From NCBI RefSeq assembly GCF_963678635.1, contig NC_087065.1, positions 49,521,011 to 49,585,010 on the forward strand: DNA of 64,000 nt. Direction: 5' to 3'. The notes beneath the pieces were generated by a model that saw nothing but the letters and a program-made list of their open reading frames with translations, searched no databases and had not been told where the DNA came from. The translations under genes and the position numbers were made by a program. How positions within the stretch are numbered: the stretch's first letter is position 1; each line of letters opens with the position of its first letter. The DNA is from Symsagittifera roscoffensis (Eukaryota > Xenacoelomorpha > Acoela > Convolutidae). Shown here one piece after another: positions 1 through 10,703 of this stretch.

Positions 1-2229
1 TGGCTATGTTTGAGATAGTTCAATTCTTTCGTTGAAAGGAAGGGAAACTCAACTTTTGAACAGCAAAAATGTAACGGTCACGAAAAACGTGATCGAATTC
101 TAGTTTCGAAAGTGGATTTTAAGATGCAGATTTCCCAGTGGAATTGAAAAATTAACCTTTTATGCAGTTTTCTCAAGTTGAGTTAATTTTATCGAAAAGA
201 TCCGTTAATAAATTGTTCGTGAAATTCAAAGAGCTATAAGGACATTTTTTAAACTCAAAATTCGAGAAAGTTGAATTTATAAAAAAAATAACAAATCAGG
301 TTTTTCAGTTTCCTTGCGTTGCTTACTCTTTTCCAATTCAGTTGGCTATGTTTTGTGTACGTTTTTTTCAGAAAAAGTTTTAAAATGATCTAATAACAAA
401 AGAAGTGGGCTCTTTTTCCTTCCCCCACCTCACATAAGCGTCAATTTTATGGTGTAGCGACGGGTTTTACAAGGTTAATCATGAAGACCATGGCCTAAAT
501 AGTTCGCATACCAATTTTCATAACATTCGGATAACGTGAACAAAATTTTACTTGTAAAATTTTGCACGTGGGGGGGGGGGGGGGAAGGAAAAAGAGCCAA
601 GAAGTTTTTTCATATTATAAATGCACATATGAATGTCTTTAGGTATATAAGCACTTTTGAGCTTTTGTTAGAAGTAGGCAAAATGCGCTCTCCATTTATG
701 AAAGCTGAAATTGCGCGAAAAAAAACGTGATCGGTTTGGTGTTTCGAAAGTCAAAATTAATTTACAGATTTCCTAATGGAAAGAAAATTTTTCCTAATGA
801 TTCAGTTTCCTCACTTTAGAGGTAATTTAATCAAAAACTGCCAACTGTGACTTCAAAGAGCTTTATTTATGGCCAAATGTTTTTTGTTTGAAAATCGAAG
901 GTTTTCTAGAAAATTCGGTTGATTTAATTTTATCAAAAAGATCCGTTAATAAATTGTTCGTGGAAATCAAAGAGCTATAAGGGCATATTTTTTTAACATA
1001 AATTTTGAGAAAGTTGAATTTATTGAAAAAAAATTCAGTAATTTTTCCGTTTCCTTGCGTTGCTTACTCTTTTTCCGCTCAGCTGGCGATGTTTCGTTAA
1101 CGTTTTTTTTCAGGAAAAGTTTCAAAATGCTCTAATAACAAAAGACGTGCTTTCATACATATAAATGCACATATGAATGTCTTTAGGTATATATGCATTT
1201 TTGAGCATTTGGTGAAAGCTAAAATTGCGCGAAAAAAATGTGATCGATTTGGTGTTTCGAAAGTGAAAAATAATATAAAGATTCCTAGTGGAATGAAAAT
1301 TTTTCCTCATGATTCAGTTTCCTCACCTTGGGAGTAATTGAAGCAAAAAATGACAACTGTGACTTCAAAGGGCTTAATGGCCATATATTTTATAAAAAAG
1401 GTGAAAGATTTCTAGTTTTTTAAGGACTTACATTTCTCGAATTTCACAGCAGAAAAAAAATTACATTGATCCAGTTTTCTCTATTTTAACGAAAACGCAA
1501 AGCATAAAAATATGACAAAGAGCTACAATGTGATATGTTTTTTTAAAATTGAAAGTTCAAAAATTTCAAATCAATTTTGTTTCCAGTTTGTTCTTTTACA
1601 CTTTTCCAACTGTCTGTTGGCTATTTTCAAAGGTTCTCAATCTTTCAACGCACTATTTCCTAACCTGCGTCTTTCAACCCCAGATTAAGATAACCCCTTG
1701 CAATTTATCCCCTTCTTATAATTGTTCGACTCAAATTGGAACTGGCTTGAAAGTGATACGGAATCATATCGTCGGTAAACATCAATGCTTTAATTGAGAG
1801 AAATTTTGCGAAACAATGAGGTAACATACACGCTGCTCAATGTTGTTTAGATTTGACCATAATTGATCTTGAAAGTATTCTTGCATGATTTTGAAAGTAT
1901 TCTTGCTAATAATACATTAATTCCCGGAGTTCGAATGAAATATGGAATGGATACTGGTTGTGATCAAAATAGCAATCATAAAAGATTCTGGAAATTTAAA
2001 GAGCTTTAAGGTGATCTTTTTTGACACTTTTCAAACGCTATGGTGGCTATCTATTAAGAATAATCATATGGTTTTTGTGAGTTCACTGACGCTTGTACAG
2101 TTTTGGTTGGTTGTGTTGATTTTAAATTAGTCAGCCCTACAAATTACGCAGAGCTCGTATATATTCCTTGCATTTTTCTCTTAAATGGTAAATATCTATT
2201 GATTCCCTGAATTAAAACTATTATTCCAG
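1..2229 (+). other. CSDE1 intron (5' end outside window) made of diverged repeats
   Basis: I see no exon here. The stretch is AT-rich and holds at least three diverged copies of one repeat (about 1-360, 740-1100, 1200-1640). Shared landmarks, in order, are 'cgaaaa.cgtgatcga.tt', 'tttcgaaagtg', 'agatttcc.agtggaat', 'tcaaagagct' and 'ttgcgttgcttactctttt'. The same landmarks recur diverged in the 10-38 kb array. A run of at least 14 G lies near 570-584. The stretch ends at the acceptor 'ttattccag' (2221-2229). Confidence 0.6.
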
Positions 2230-2500
2230 AAAGGGTACATCAAACTGAATTGTGAAGTGGAATTCTCAATCATCACGACTGACTCACCAGACAAGCAAAA
2301 CGCAGTGCGCATCAAGATCCTGGGTCCAGGTAACCAAAAGAAGACGAACAGGTCAGGCAGTGCTTCTGGTTTAGCCTCATTGTCAATGGGTGGAAAGGGT
2401 TCTTCTGCGTCCAACTCTCCTCTCCTGATACATACCAACTCATCACAGCTCTCTGCCAGTCCACTCACTGCCCAGAGTCCAATTACGGTCGCCACGTTAG
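2230..2500 (+). CDS. CSDE1: CSDE1 exon A: end of a CSD plus Ser-rich linker
   Basis: The exon opens in phase 0 right after 'ttattccag' with KGYIKLNCEVEFSI, which looks like the last strands of a cold-shock domain (G-x-x-VEFxI followed by A-V-R-I). About 55 residues of low-complexity Ser/Gly/Asn linker follow (GSASGLASLSMGGKGSSASN). It ends with one base of a codon at the 'gttag|gtgtga' donor. That base plus 'ct' of the next exon makes Ala. No in-frame ATG is needed, because this is an internal exon. Confidence 0.8.
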
Positions 2501-5500
2501 GTGTGATAGAGCTAATGTAGTTAATTGATGTTAATCGACTAGGATTCACTTGTATTTCATCAACAAGATGTAAGCCTTAAGAAGGCAGCGGCGAGTCACT
2601 AAGAATACGATCATTGATGATAAGCATTAAGATTAAAACTGTGAAAGAACCTGTTAATTGGTGGTAGTCCGTATCATGACCCCCGCAACCTCTACATCCG
2701 TTCTTAAAGAATAGTTCAAAGGTTGTACATATACATATTCAAACTAGTAATTCAAGGAAGTTGTTTGTTAAAAATAAGTTTTAAAATAAGAAACTAATTT
2801 TGACCAAACAGTAACGAAGTGAAAAAAATTGTTTATATTGTTAGCTGACGGAGAGACTGTGACTAAGACACGTGGCTTTGTCTCGTGCATCCTTCGCAAC
2901 CATGGCTACTTAGAGAGCGAGGACCACAAGAACGAGTTCTATTTCCAGACGAGTGCAGTTATGCTTCCTGTCGATGGATCCAGCATGAGTCTGGAGGTAG
3001 GAGACGAAGTGCAGTTCCTCCTCAGGACCACAGGTGAAAAGTCCATTGCCGACAACATCTCACTCTTGGAAAGGAAGACCATACAGTCAATGGTATGTAC
3101 TGTCGACTTTTTAAAAGTCGATGAATATAGTGAAGACCGTTATTTAGTTCAAAAAAGCTTTTTCACGCTATGTTTCGGTTTTGACTTTTGATTTCAAAGT
3201 TAATTCAAAGTCATTTGCTAAATGGAAGGCGCAGTGCACTGTCTAACCGAGGAGGGTGAAAGATTTTCGAGGGCGGGCTCTCAAACCATTTTCGATAACT
3301 TCATCGACCTTTTTTTGGGTCGACCAGATTGATTTCCATAACGTCCCTATTTTGACTAAATTTGCTGCGCTGTAAGCTAAAAATGCCGTTTTTATAGCCT
3401 GCGCTGCAAGCCGAAAGTGCCCGTCCCTCAAAATAAATTTAGATTGGCGCCAAAGATGGGTTGGTCGTTGAAAATTGTCAAAAAATAGTAGCCAAGGCCT
3501 GTGTTTCTTTTTAAATTCAGTTCATTTTTTTTGTTTAAAGGAATGCAAACGGCTCTATCGAGCAGCAAAAAGGTCACGAAAATTGATCGAATTTTAATTT
3601 TGAAAATGGAAATTAATTATTACGCTTGCAATTAGCAAGCGTTATCAAACTGTAATATAGACTTTCTTCGGGTAAACAACTTGTTTAACAGAATCACATA
3701 ATCAATTGGTATCTTGGTTCATGATGAATTCACATTTCTAAGCGTCTCCGGCACACTTAGTCTGGAGGTAACGAATAGGCCTGTGACACCAAAGGTCATG
3801 GGTTTGAAACTGACCGGACCTGTTTTTTTTTTTCAAACGGTAAATAGTCCGTTTTCAAAAAAATTGCTGGCTTATTATTGTCTGCTGATGTTTTGTCGGC
3901 TTAGTTGCCCTATTGTTGATTTTTCTAAACTTTTTCTTAAATTATAGTTGCTTTTAGTGTTCTGATTAAACTCTGCTGTTTGTAATCTTACTGAAATTGA
4001 CTTCCGTTCAAAAATTTTATTCTGTCCAAATGATTTCGGCATATTGTGTATCAGTGTAGTGACCTAATTTCGATTCGTTTCAGCAGAAACATGGTTTTAA
4101 TGCTCACCTTTGGATCGCGCAAAATGCTAATTTTCTTAGAAGAAATATAGCCCAAGTTTTTCATGATAACAATTTTTTCCGGCTTTGGTTTTTCCTTTTT
4201 TGGATTGATAGGTTTCGGCCTATATAATATAGGCTTATTGGCCTCATGTTGCGTCTTTCGACAAGTGAAAAGGTTTTTTTTGTGTGTGGCTGTCTGTGTT
4301 TTGAGGTTGAGGGGGACTTGACGTCTTTTTAGTCCGATGCTTATTATACTTTCTTTTGTCTTGTCATATTTTTGTTTCAAAATTAGCCTTATTCATTTTA
4401 ATAGATCTAGTTTTTTCGACCTTATCGATATTTATTTCATTTTTTTTTCTTTTGTATTGCAAGTGGCGCGGAGCTCAGCTTCGCCTCTGTGTCACAGCGA
4501 ATTAAAAGTTTTACTTATTGATCCAATCTTCTCATTTTTTTTTTATTTTTAACAAAAAAAGTGTCCATCTTAAATTGTTCTACAAATTCAAACAGCTTGA
4601 AGGCTATCTATTTTTTTCTTTTAAATTCAAAAGTTAAGGTTTTTGAAAACAACAAGTCAAGTTTTTTTTTCGGTTTCCTTGCGTTCATTACTTTTTTCCA
4701 ATATCATTTGGCTATGTTTAAGTTAGTTCAATTCATTTTGAACATTTAATTATTGAAAGGAAAAGAAATTCAAGTATTGAACAGCAGAAGGGCAAAGTTC
4801 ACAAAAATTGTTATCGACTTCTAATTTCGAAAATGAAATATAATTTTCAGTTTTCCCAGCGTAACAAAAAAATCTACATATTGATCAAGTTTTCTCAAAT
4901 AGGGTTACTTTTATCGAAAAATTGTATAGCGCTAATAAAAATTTCTACCTGCCAATTTAAGCCATGCATACTCTCCAGAAAGCAAAATAATTGATATAGC
5001 TATCATGAAGACAGATATATACTTTCAATTATACTGAATGTAATCGTTGTTGTACAGTACATATTAGAGAGGAATTCATTACAGTATGTATTAGGACAAT
5101 GGACACACAAAATCTTCTTTTCAGACGCTTGACTCTGAAGCGTTGACTGGAGAAGTTGTGCGAGCCATCCGTTCATCTGCCGAAGACGTACAAGGTCTTA
5201 TCAAGGAGAAGATTCAAGACCTGTTCACGGGCAGACAGTACAGATTCAGTGGATCCTCTTTCTGCCAGAAACCAATTCCAGTTCTGCAGGCCGGAGACTT
5301 GGTTGAGTTTCGAGTGGGAACTGTGACCAAAACGGGCGAGAAAAGAGCAGTTGAGGTCAAACCCAATAGAAGTAGGCTAAGGTCAAAGGTCACAGCTGTC
5401 AAGGGAGAGGTAAGATAACTGATTAAGCATTGTCGTTTAGGCTGTTCTTATTTTGTTTCTTCACATTAAATAACTAAAAAGTAGATTTGGGTTGAAATTG

Positions 5501-8334
5501 ATAGTGTCTTGTAGGACAACGGCGTAGACTCAGGCGTTAGTAGTCAAATTTGTATCCGTTCATTTCTCACGTTTTCTTTTCTATCTACACTTTTATCTTA
5601 CGAATGCTTAAACTCGTGCACGGTTCGTGCTTTACTCTGTGTAGTTTAATGCTGATAGCTCGTTGACGACTAAGTACGGGTTAAAAATGAATGGGTCATT
5701 TTTAAAGAGTAATGTACGTAGTGAAGACTCTTGTATAGGTCTTGCTGATTTTTTTTTGTTTTATTTATAGGAAAAAGTCTTAAAATATTGATGCACTTAG
5801 GTATAATGCACTTTTTGAGTTCAATTGAAATTCATCTGCTGAAAGTGACGTAAATAGCACTCTCCAAATACGAACGTGGAAATGGTGCGAAAAAACGGAA
5901 TGGTGTTTCAAAAATGGAATTTGATTTTTAGATTTCCAGATGAGTAGCAGTTTTCATTAGTTGGGTTTATGTTATCAAAAAAGCGCCAATCATAATTTGT
6001 TCTAAAAATTCAAAGAGCTTAAAGAGCATCTATTTTTTTCTTCGAAATTCGAAAGTTTCGAGTTTTTTTCAAGAGTCTGTTTTCTTTATTTTATGTTTAC
6101 TTGCGTTCATTACTCTTTTCTAATCTTCATTTGGCTTTGTTTTTTGTTGTGAAGCCATCTTCACGAGAAGCCAACGCATCAGTAATTTTAGGATATCTTG
6201 AAACATTGAAAACCATCAGCTCGATTTTAGTTTCAAGCTAAATTTGTCATTGTACAGTTTCTATCAAAAATCAGATGAAAATTCGCCAAACTGAAGTTAT
6301 TTACTTAAGCTGATAACATGGAACCAAAGTTTCAGTAAATTTTTCAAACTTTGCATTGATACTAGTGGCTTGCATCAAAAAATATATAAAGTCTTATATA
6401 TAATGTTTTTTCAGCGGAATAAAAACTTTACCTACTGATCCAGTTTTCTCAAATTGGGTTCATATTATCAAAAAAGAGCCAATCATAAATTGCTCTGGAA
6501 ATTCAAAGGGCATCTATTTTTTTCTTTGAAATTCGAAAGTTGAGATTATTTCAAGAAAGTCAGTGTTTTTTTTTGTTTACTTGCGCTCATTACTCTTTTT
6601 CAATCTTCGATTAGCAATGTCATATACTTCTTTCGATGTTTGCTGAAATATGATTAAGAGTAATAAACGTCGTGAATACCTAAAATCGTCTTGGTAATTT
6701 TTTGTTTTTAGGAAAAGTCTTGAAATGCTTAATTATTAAAGCTGAAATGGCGAAAAAAAGTGATCGATTTCTGGTTTCGAAAGTGCAATTTAATTGTCAG
6801 ATTTTGCAGCGGAATAAAAAGTTTGCAATGAAACATGTCACTATGATGAAATGAAAAAATTTGATTCCTTATTCTTACCTGTAAATTGTGGTATGAACTA
6901 GCAGCGGATTTAGGGGTCGGATGCCCCCCTCAGGGATTTGACCCCCTGCCGACCCTAAGGGTTTCCTGTTTGTAATATTTTGAGATATCCATTTTTCTAA
7001 AGGCGCTTTTGGCGCCAATTTGTTCTAATTTTGAGGGGGGGGGGGCGCACCAAAAAAAAACGCGCGTTTTTTAATCAACAATTTCCAAAAAGTGCCTAAA
7101 CGCCTTTTTTGGCCTGTTTTTTGGTTTTTTTTGAAAAATTTTCGAAATAAGGCCTTCATAAGGATTTGGGAGAGCTCAGAAAATCAATTAGCTGGGCCTT
7201 AAAAAAGGGCGAAAAAAATTCGAATTTTTTTGAAATCCCTCCCTCCCTCGAGAAAATCCTAGATCCGCGCCTGGTATGAACATTGCAATTTAATGAATTT
7301 GAGGGGAACGGGAAACGAGACAAATATTGCGTGTTGTTGATTGCGGTCATTTGTTTCAGTTTGGTTTCATTGCGCATACGGCGGAGGGTGCAAATGACAA
7401 CAAGCAGTTGTTCTTCCACCAGTCGGAGGTGGCTGACTACGTGCGTCTGAAGCCAGGCGATGAAGTGGAGTACGAAGTGGTGAAGAACCTGAAAACCAAC
7501 AAGAGCTCCGCCACCAACGTCAAACGTATCAGGTATCATAAACGGCACTAAGTAGTCACAGACAGAAGTAATTAGAAGGAAAATTTGACAATTGCGTATA
7601 TTCAGGTGACTTTGAGGTATACATTCAGTCTAAAAAACTAGCTTTTGTTGGCTATTTTTTTCAAATCGATTATTTGCGCTTTCGAATTAATTTCTGTGTA
7701 ACATTTTGCAACTCTCTGTCGCTTTTGATGTTTGTATAGCGCGAATTTTTCAGTTCTGGGGTGAAAAAATGATGATTAATGGAATGTACACCATGAAATC
7801 GGTTATGCTGATGATATTAGCTGTTGTTGTTGTTGTAATTTGTGGAGTCTAGATCCTTAAAATTCAATCATTTTGTAGATGTTTATCGTATCATATAATT
7901 TGTTCCCGATGAGTAAAATGTGTTTTAGCACTGCTGCCAATGCAACTGTTGAGAAGTCTACCGACCGTCTTAGCCATCGAGTGAGAACCATCTCACTTAG
8001 TCGTAACGAGTCAAAAGTATCAATCATTCGGGAACCATACGTATCAGATGGAACCAGAGGCTTCCAGTTCCAGCGATCAATTCCCGCGCCTAGCGAGACA
8101 GTCAAGAAAGATGGCTCGAAAACTGAAGACGACGACGATGATCTGTTCGATTCCAACGAAGATGATCTCTGTGCGGAAGACGGAAGCGGAGACAACTATC
8201 ACCAGGAAGAAAACGAAAAAGTGGGATCAACAATTCGTATCACGTCGGCAGGGCCTGCCGGCGAAGCAAGTGCCGTCGGAACGAATGCTACTGAGCCTAC
8301 GAAGAAAGCGGTTGACTCTTGTGGTGACGCTTGA
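2230..8334 (+). CDS. CSDE1: CSDE1/UNR (cold shock domain-containing E1), 3' five exons
   Basis: CSDE1 (UNR) is a cytoplasmic single-stranded-RNA-binding protein made of many canonical and non-canonical cold-shock domains (CSDs). In animals it regulates mRNA translation and decay. The five exons 2230-2500, 2845-3092, 5125-5409, 7360-7532 and 7929-8334 have GT-AG boundaries and compatible phases (0,1,0,0,2), and sum to 1383 nt (460 codons plus stop). Visible in order: the end of one CSD, a Ser-rich linker, a non-canonical CSD, another degenerate CSD, a canonical CSD with FGFIAH and QLFFH RNA-binding motifs, then a SUZ-C-like stretch starting DRLSHRVRTISL, and an acidic tail. The order and the VKGE-FGFI junction parallel the C terminus of vertebrate CSDE1. 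The N-terminal part lies upstream of the window. Gene identity rests on recalled family sequence, not a search. Confidence 0.9.
2845..3092 (+). CDS. CSDE1: CSDE1 exon B: non-canonical cold-shock domain
   Basis: The acceptor is 'atattgttag' and the donor 'caatg|gtatgt'. The exon encodes a CSD-like fold: TRGFVSCILRNHGYLES (strands 1-2), an EFYF strand where canonical domains have the FFH motif, then LEVGDEVQFLL and the closing I-A-x-N-I strand. The usual aromatic/His RNP residues are partly replaced, as in the non-canonical CSDs described for CSDE1. It ends in phase 0. Confidence 0.85.
3093..5124 (+). other. CSDE1 intron B-C with repeat relics
   Basis: A 2.03 kb intron, from 'gtatgt' to 'cttcttttcag'. 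It contains a SINE-like element (listed separately, from 3623), and diverged copies of the local repeat around 3530-3620 and 4480-4930 ('ttgatccaatcttctca', 'ttccttgcgttcattac', 'ttggctatgttt'). It also has a small hairpin-forming motif 'gcggagctcagcttcgc' at about 4475. No coding sequence was recognised. Confidence 0.6.
3623..3830 (+). repeat. SINE-like element, copy 1 (head region)
   Basis: It begins with a perfect hairpin, cgcttgc-aatta-gcaagcg (3623-3641). Next come 'gttatcaaactg', 'tatagacttt', 'aacagaatcac', then a tRNA-like stretch with a B-box-like 'gggtttgaaact'. A second locus at 59973 shares the hairpin and following landmarks in the same order. About 0.65 kb downstream of this copy and 0.75 kb downstream of the other lies another shared hairpin ('gcggagctcagcttcgc' / 'gcgaagctccgcttcgc'). 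The tRNA origin is inferred from box-like motifs only, and the right boundary is uncertain. Confidence 0.4.
5125..5409 (+). CDS. CSDE1: CSDE1 exon C: degenerate cold-shock domain
   Basis: Phase 0 at both ends; acceptor 'cttttcag', donor 'gggagag|gtaaga'. The opening ALTGEVVRAIRS matches the GKVIRPLRS strand that begins the second-last CSD of vertebrate CSDE1. LQAGDLVEFRVGTVTKTGEK and then KVTAVKGE follow, the latter leading straight into FGFI of the next exon. The domain lacks canonical RNP1/RNP2 aromatics, as expected for a non-canonical CSD. Confidence 0.88.
5410..7359 (+). other. CSDE1 intron C-D with local repeats and a MITE
   Basis: A 1.95 kb intron, from 'gtaaga' to 'catttgtttcag'. Diverged repeat copies lie around 5860-6130, 6400-6640 and 6740-6830 (landmarks 'ttgatccagttttctcaaa', 'tcaaagggcatctattttt', 'cattactctttt'). 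A hAT-like MITE occupies 6899-7273 and ends only 86 bp before the next exon. No coding sequence was seen. Confidence 0.6.
6891..7281. mobile_element. hAT-like MITE with 8-bp target-site duplication
   Basis: The element body is 6899-7273 (375 bp). It is flanked by the exact 8-bp direct repeat GTATGAAC at 6891-6898 and 7274-7281. Its ends form imperfect terminal inverted repeats: TAGCAGCGGATTTAGG on the left and CAGGCGCGGATCTAGG on the reverse complement of the right, 12 of 16 identical. An 8-bp duplication and CAG-G.GCGGAT-type ends are hallmarks of non-autonomous hAT elements. The interior is G-run/C-run rich ('aggggggggg') with a small palindrome 'ggcgcttttggcgcc' and has no transposase frame. 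It lies in the last-but-one CSDE1 intron. Confidence 0.85.
7360..7532 (+). CDS. CSDE1: CSDE1 exon D: C-terminal canonical cold-shock domain
   Basis: It starts at FGFIAHT (RNP1-like) after 'tttgtttcag'. The exon then encodes QLFFHQSEV (RNP2-like), LKPGDEVEYEVVKN and SATNVKRI, the complete second half of a canonical CSD. Human CSDE1 has the matching FGFINY / KLFFH / GDEVEFSV pattern. It ends two bases into a codon at 'atcag|gtatca', completed by 'c' of the next exon (AGC, Ser). Reading through the donor would give only seven more codons to a stop (YHKRH), so splicing is favoured because the next exon encodes a recognisable CSDE1 C terminus. Confidence 0.92.
7533..7928 (+). other. CSDE1 last intron
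   Basis: A 396-bp intron, 'gtatca' to 'tgttttag'. It contains a short (gtt)n stretch near 7823 and nothing else I can identify. Confidence 0.7.
7929..8334 (+). CDS. CSDE1: CSDE1 exon E: SUZ-C-like motif and acidic tail, stop
   Basis: Joined in phase to exon D, the reading is DRLSHRVRTISL...SIIREPYVSDGTRGFQFQRS. It aligns by eye with the vertebrate CSDE1 C terminus, where DRLVNRLKNITL is followed by a VLRQPRGPD-x-x-x-GFGAER stretch (SUZ-C domain). The vertebrate protein ends shortly after this. Here about 85 further residues follow, with a DDDDDLFDSNEDD acidic cluster, ending at TGA 8332-8334. A second open frame over 8048-8407 is an out-of-phase shadow. Confidence 0.88.
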
Positions 8335-9690
8335 AAACATTGAATCATCGATCAGTTATCGCTTGCCCCTTACTTTCCTTTTTAGCCATTGGCTATTACT
8401 TTATTGACCTCTCGCATTCCAAATGTATTTTTTCGACTTGTTTCATAAGCTCAAAGCAATCTTTTGAAAGGTGCCATTTTAGAAAAAAAACTATTTATTG
8501 CCGCTAGATACATTTAGTTTTTTTTGCACGCTGGGTTGGATGCCCAAAAAGCTTCCCAAAATGTCAATCAGTGTTATCTTCAGTACTGGATTTAAAATTG
8601 TCCTGTTTTGTTGTTGTTTGTTCAGTTAATTTTGCTCTTTATTACTCGTGGCGGGAGTGAACGGAACGAAGTTGTTAAAGCAATTGGAAAATCAAAGTCG
8701 GAACTGGAACATTAAGTGTAATGCACAGAAATCGATCTCTAGTTAAATGGAAAACAAGTTAAAATAGTCGACTGATGTAGCTTAGCTCGAAGTCGCTACC
8801 TATTAGTTACATTAGAAATAAAAAATATTTGGACGTCTTATTATTTCCCAGAAAGTGCTCTTAAATTATCACAACTTTGTCGCAAACCTTACCATCAATT
8901 GACTTTTATTACTACGCTCAACTCAACTTTTACACAAAGCCGTACCTTTCCAATACTCCTTACCTACTTTTTTGACTCTTGCTAACCCTGTCGATTTTTA
9001 TCAAGCGACTAAAACACAAAAAACCCCATTTCCTAGTATTATTGCTTAATATGGCTTTTATTATACTAGAAAACCAACTATAATTATGAAAGGAAAACCA
9101 AACTTCATTGTATTTGAAAACAAACTTACCAACTAAAAACTATTCATTAGTTCCAAACTTCATTTTTTCACCATGCTCTGTGATTAGGACAACAAAAAAA
9201 GTTTACTGCAAAAAACAACCAAAAATCAAAAAGCTTTCCATATTCATGTACATCTCTAAGTTATAATCGGCCTTAATCTTATTAAATCTGTTTCTTGTTA
9301 CTCAACATTCGGGCTTATTCCTACCCTCTCTTATATCCAGCTTCTGACGTGGGGCAATATTTACACACCATTATACACTGCTGTCGTCTGTATCGGCTTC
9401 GCTGCTGTAAACCAACCGAAGAGTACTGTTTACAAAGAATCAGCTTACGTTGCTTCCCACTTGATTTGTTTTAATTTTAATTGGACCACTTGTCGTGGAA
9501 GCCTTCTTGCCTAAACACGAGGCTGCAACCATTCTCATACAACTGAACTAGAGGAGGGGTTCAAAAGGGATGAGGAGGAAGAGGATCATTATGATGGGCA
9601 AACTGAGTCAATCAGCCTTGGCCTTGCGACTCAGCTAAGCAAACTGAATAAAACTTTTAATTTGCAGCGAAGGTGCTATTGTGGAGTGTC
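8335..9690 (+). other. CSDE1 3' UTR and downstream intergenic DNA
   Basis: No gene was seen. Candidate polyadenylation signals AATAAA lie at 8817-8822 and 9647-9652; the first would give a 3' UTR of about 0.5 kb. The segment is free of the array repeat until about 9691 and appears single-copy within the window. Confidence 0.5.
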
Positions 9691-10703
9691 TAAATTTGTT
9701 GTCATTTGTCTCTTAGAAGACTTTAAGTTGTCTTTAATTTGAGCCTTTAGTTGAGGTTGCAAGTGAAATGATATATTTAATCAAATTGAAATAAATTATT
9801 TTGCAATCTTACTTCAAATGTTTTGGTCGTCAAGTACATATACGCAAGAAGTAAAAAATGTAAGGCATGATGAAAACTCGAAGAAAATCATAAATTGGAG
9901 TCTCTGCTGAAAAATGAAGCCTATCAAATCTTGCATGCGCGGATCAATTTTTGTGAAGCAGAAAACAGTATTTTGAAGCAAAAGCTGCGTGAAAGCCAGA
10001 AATACAGATGAATAATGTTCTGAAGTGTTAATTTATGCTTTTTACAAAAATTAAAGGTTTCTAGTTTCGAAAAGTTACTTCCGACTTTTTACTAGTACTT
10101 CTTTCGATCTTTTTTTTCCGCTCCCAAGTTCAGCTTTTTAAGATCAGCTTTTTTCTTTTCTCAGCTTCCTCTGTTGATTGAAGGATGTGGAAGACTGCCT
10201 CGCCGTAACGTGTTTGCCAAAAATCTGCAGAAAAAGGCTATCATTGTTTTTCTGCTGCGAGCTATACCGAGAGCAAAGACATAAAGAAGAATGGCCTAAT
10301 CTAAACAACTTCGAAGATGGTGAAACGCTAAGAACTATGTTTCGACTGGTAAATTCTTCTCCCTCTACTTAAAAGCGCAACTGACCTCTTAGAAATTTTT
10401 AAATTGAACTGATCAAGTTCTATAAAAAATATCCTCCCGCAAATAAGGATTTTTTAGAGTTTATACATGTATGTATATTATGTATAAAAAGCTCTGCATA
10501 AAACTTGATACTTCGCCTGAGTTTGTCCTGAAAATTTTTGGGAAAACCATAAATTAGAGTCTGTGACGAAGATCCTGCCAAATTCGCGAATGCGACTGTA
10601 GAATTCTGCCAATAAGAAAATTTTTTCAGTGTTTTGAAACAACACCTGCGTCATAGTCAAAAATACAGACAGATAAACTGCAGAATTGTTGATCATGCAT
10701 TTA
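9691..10703 (+). repeat. alpha0: partial, diverged founder-like alpha unit
   Basis: It starts near 'taaatttgtt...agaagactttaagttgtc', a landmark seen at 12831, 15368, 20900, 28395 and 33625 in the later alpha units. It carries the direct form 'aagctgcgtgaaagccag' (about 9990) but lacks the inverted arm present in the other alpha units. It includes a broken version of the recurrent PRRxVFAxNL short frame near 10200. It is the most diverged alpha copy and looks like a remnant or outgroup of the amplified family. Confidence 0.7.

Noticed and set aside
2196-2549. 117-codon frame on the - strand
   Set aside because: It lies antisense to CSDE1 exon A, whose + frame has proper splice sites and matches the family; the antisense frame has no recognisable domain.
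7156-7548. 130-codon - strand frame
   Set aside because: It spans MITE sequence and the antisense of CSDE1 exon D.
8048-8407. 119-codon + frame overlapping the last CSDE1 exon
   Set aside because: It is out of phase with the exon that encodes the SUZ-C-like motif, and its composition (Arg/Lys/Thr-rich) is what a shifted acidic region gives.
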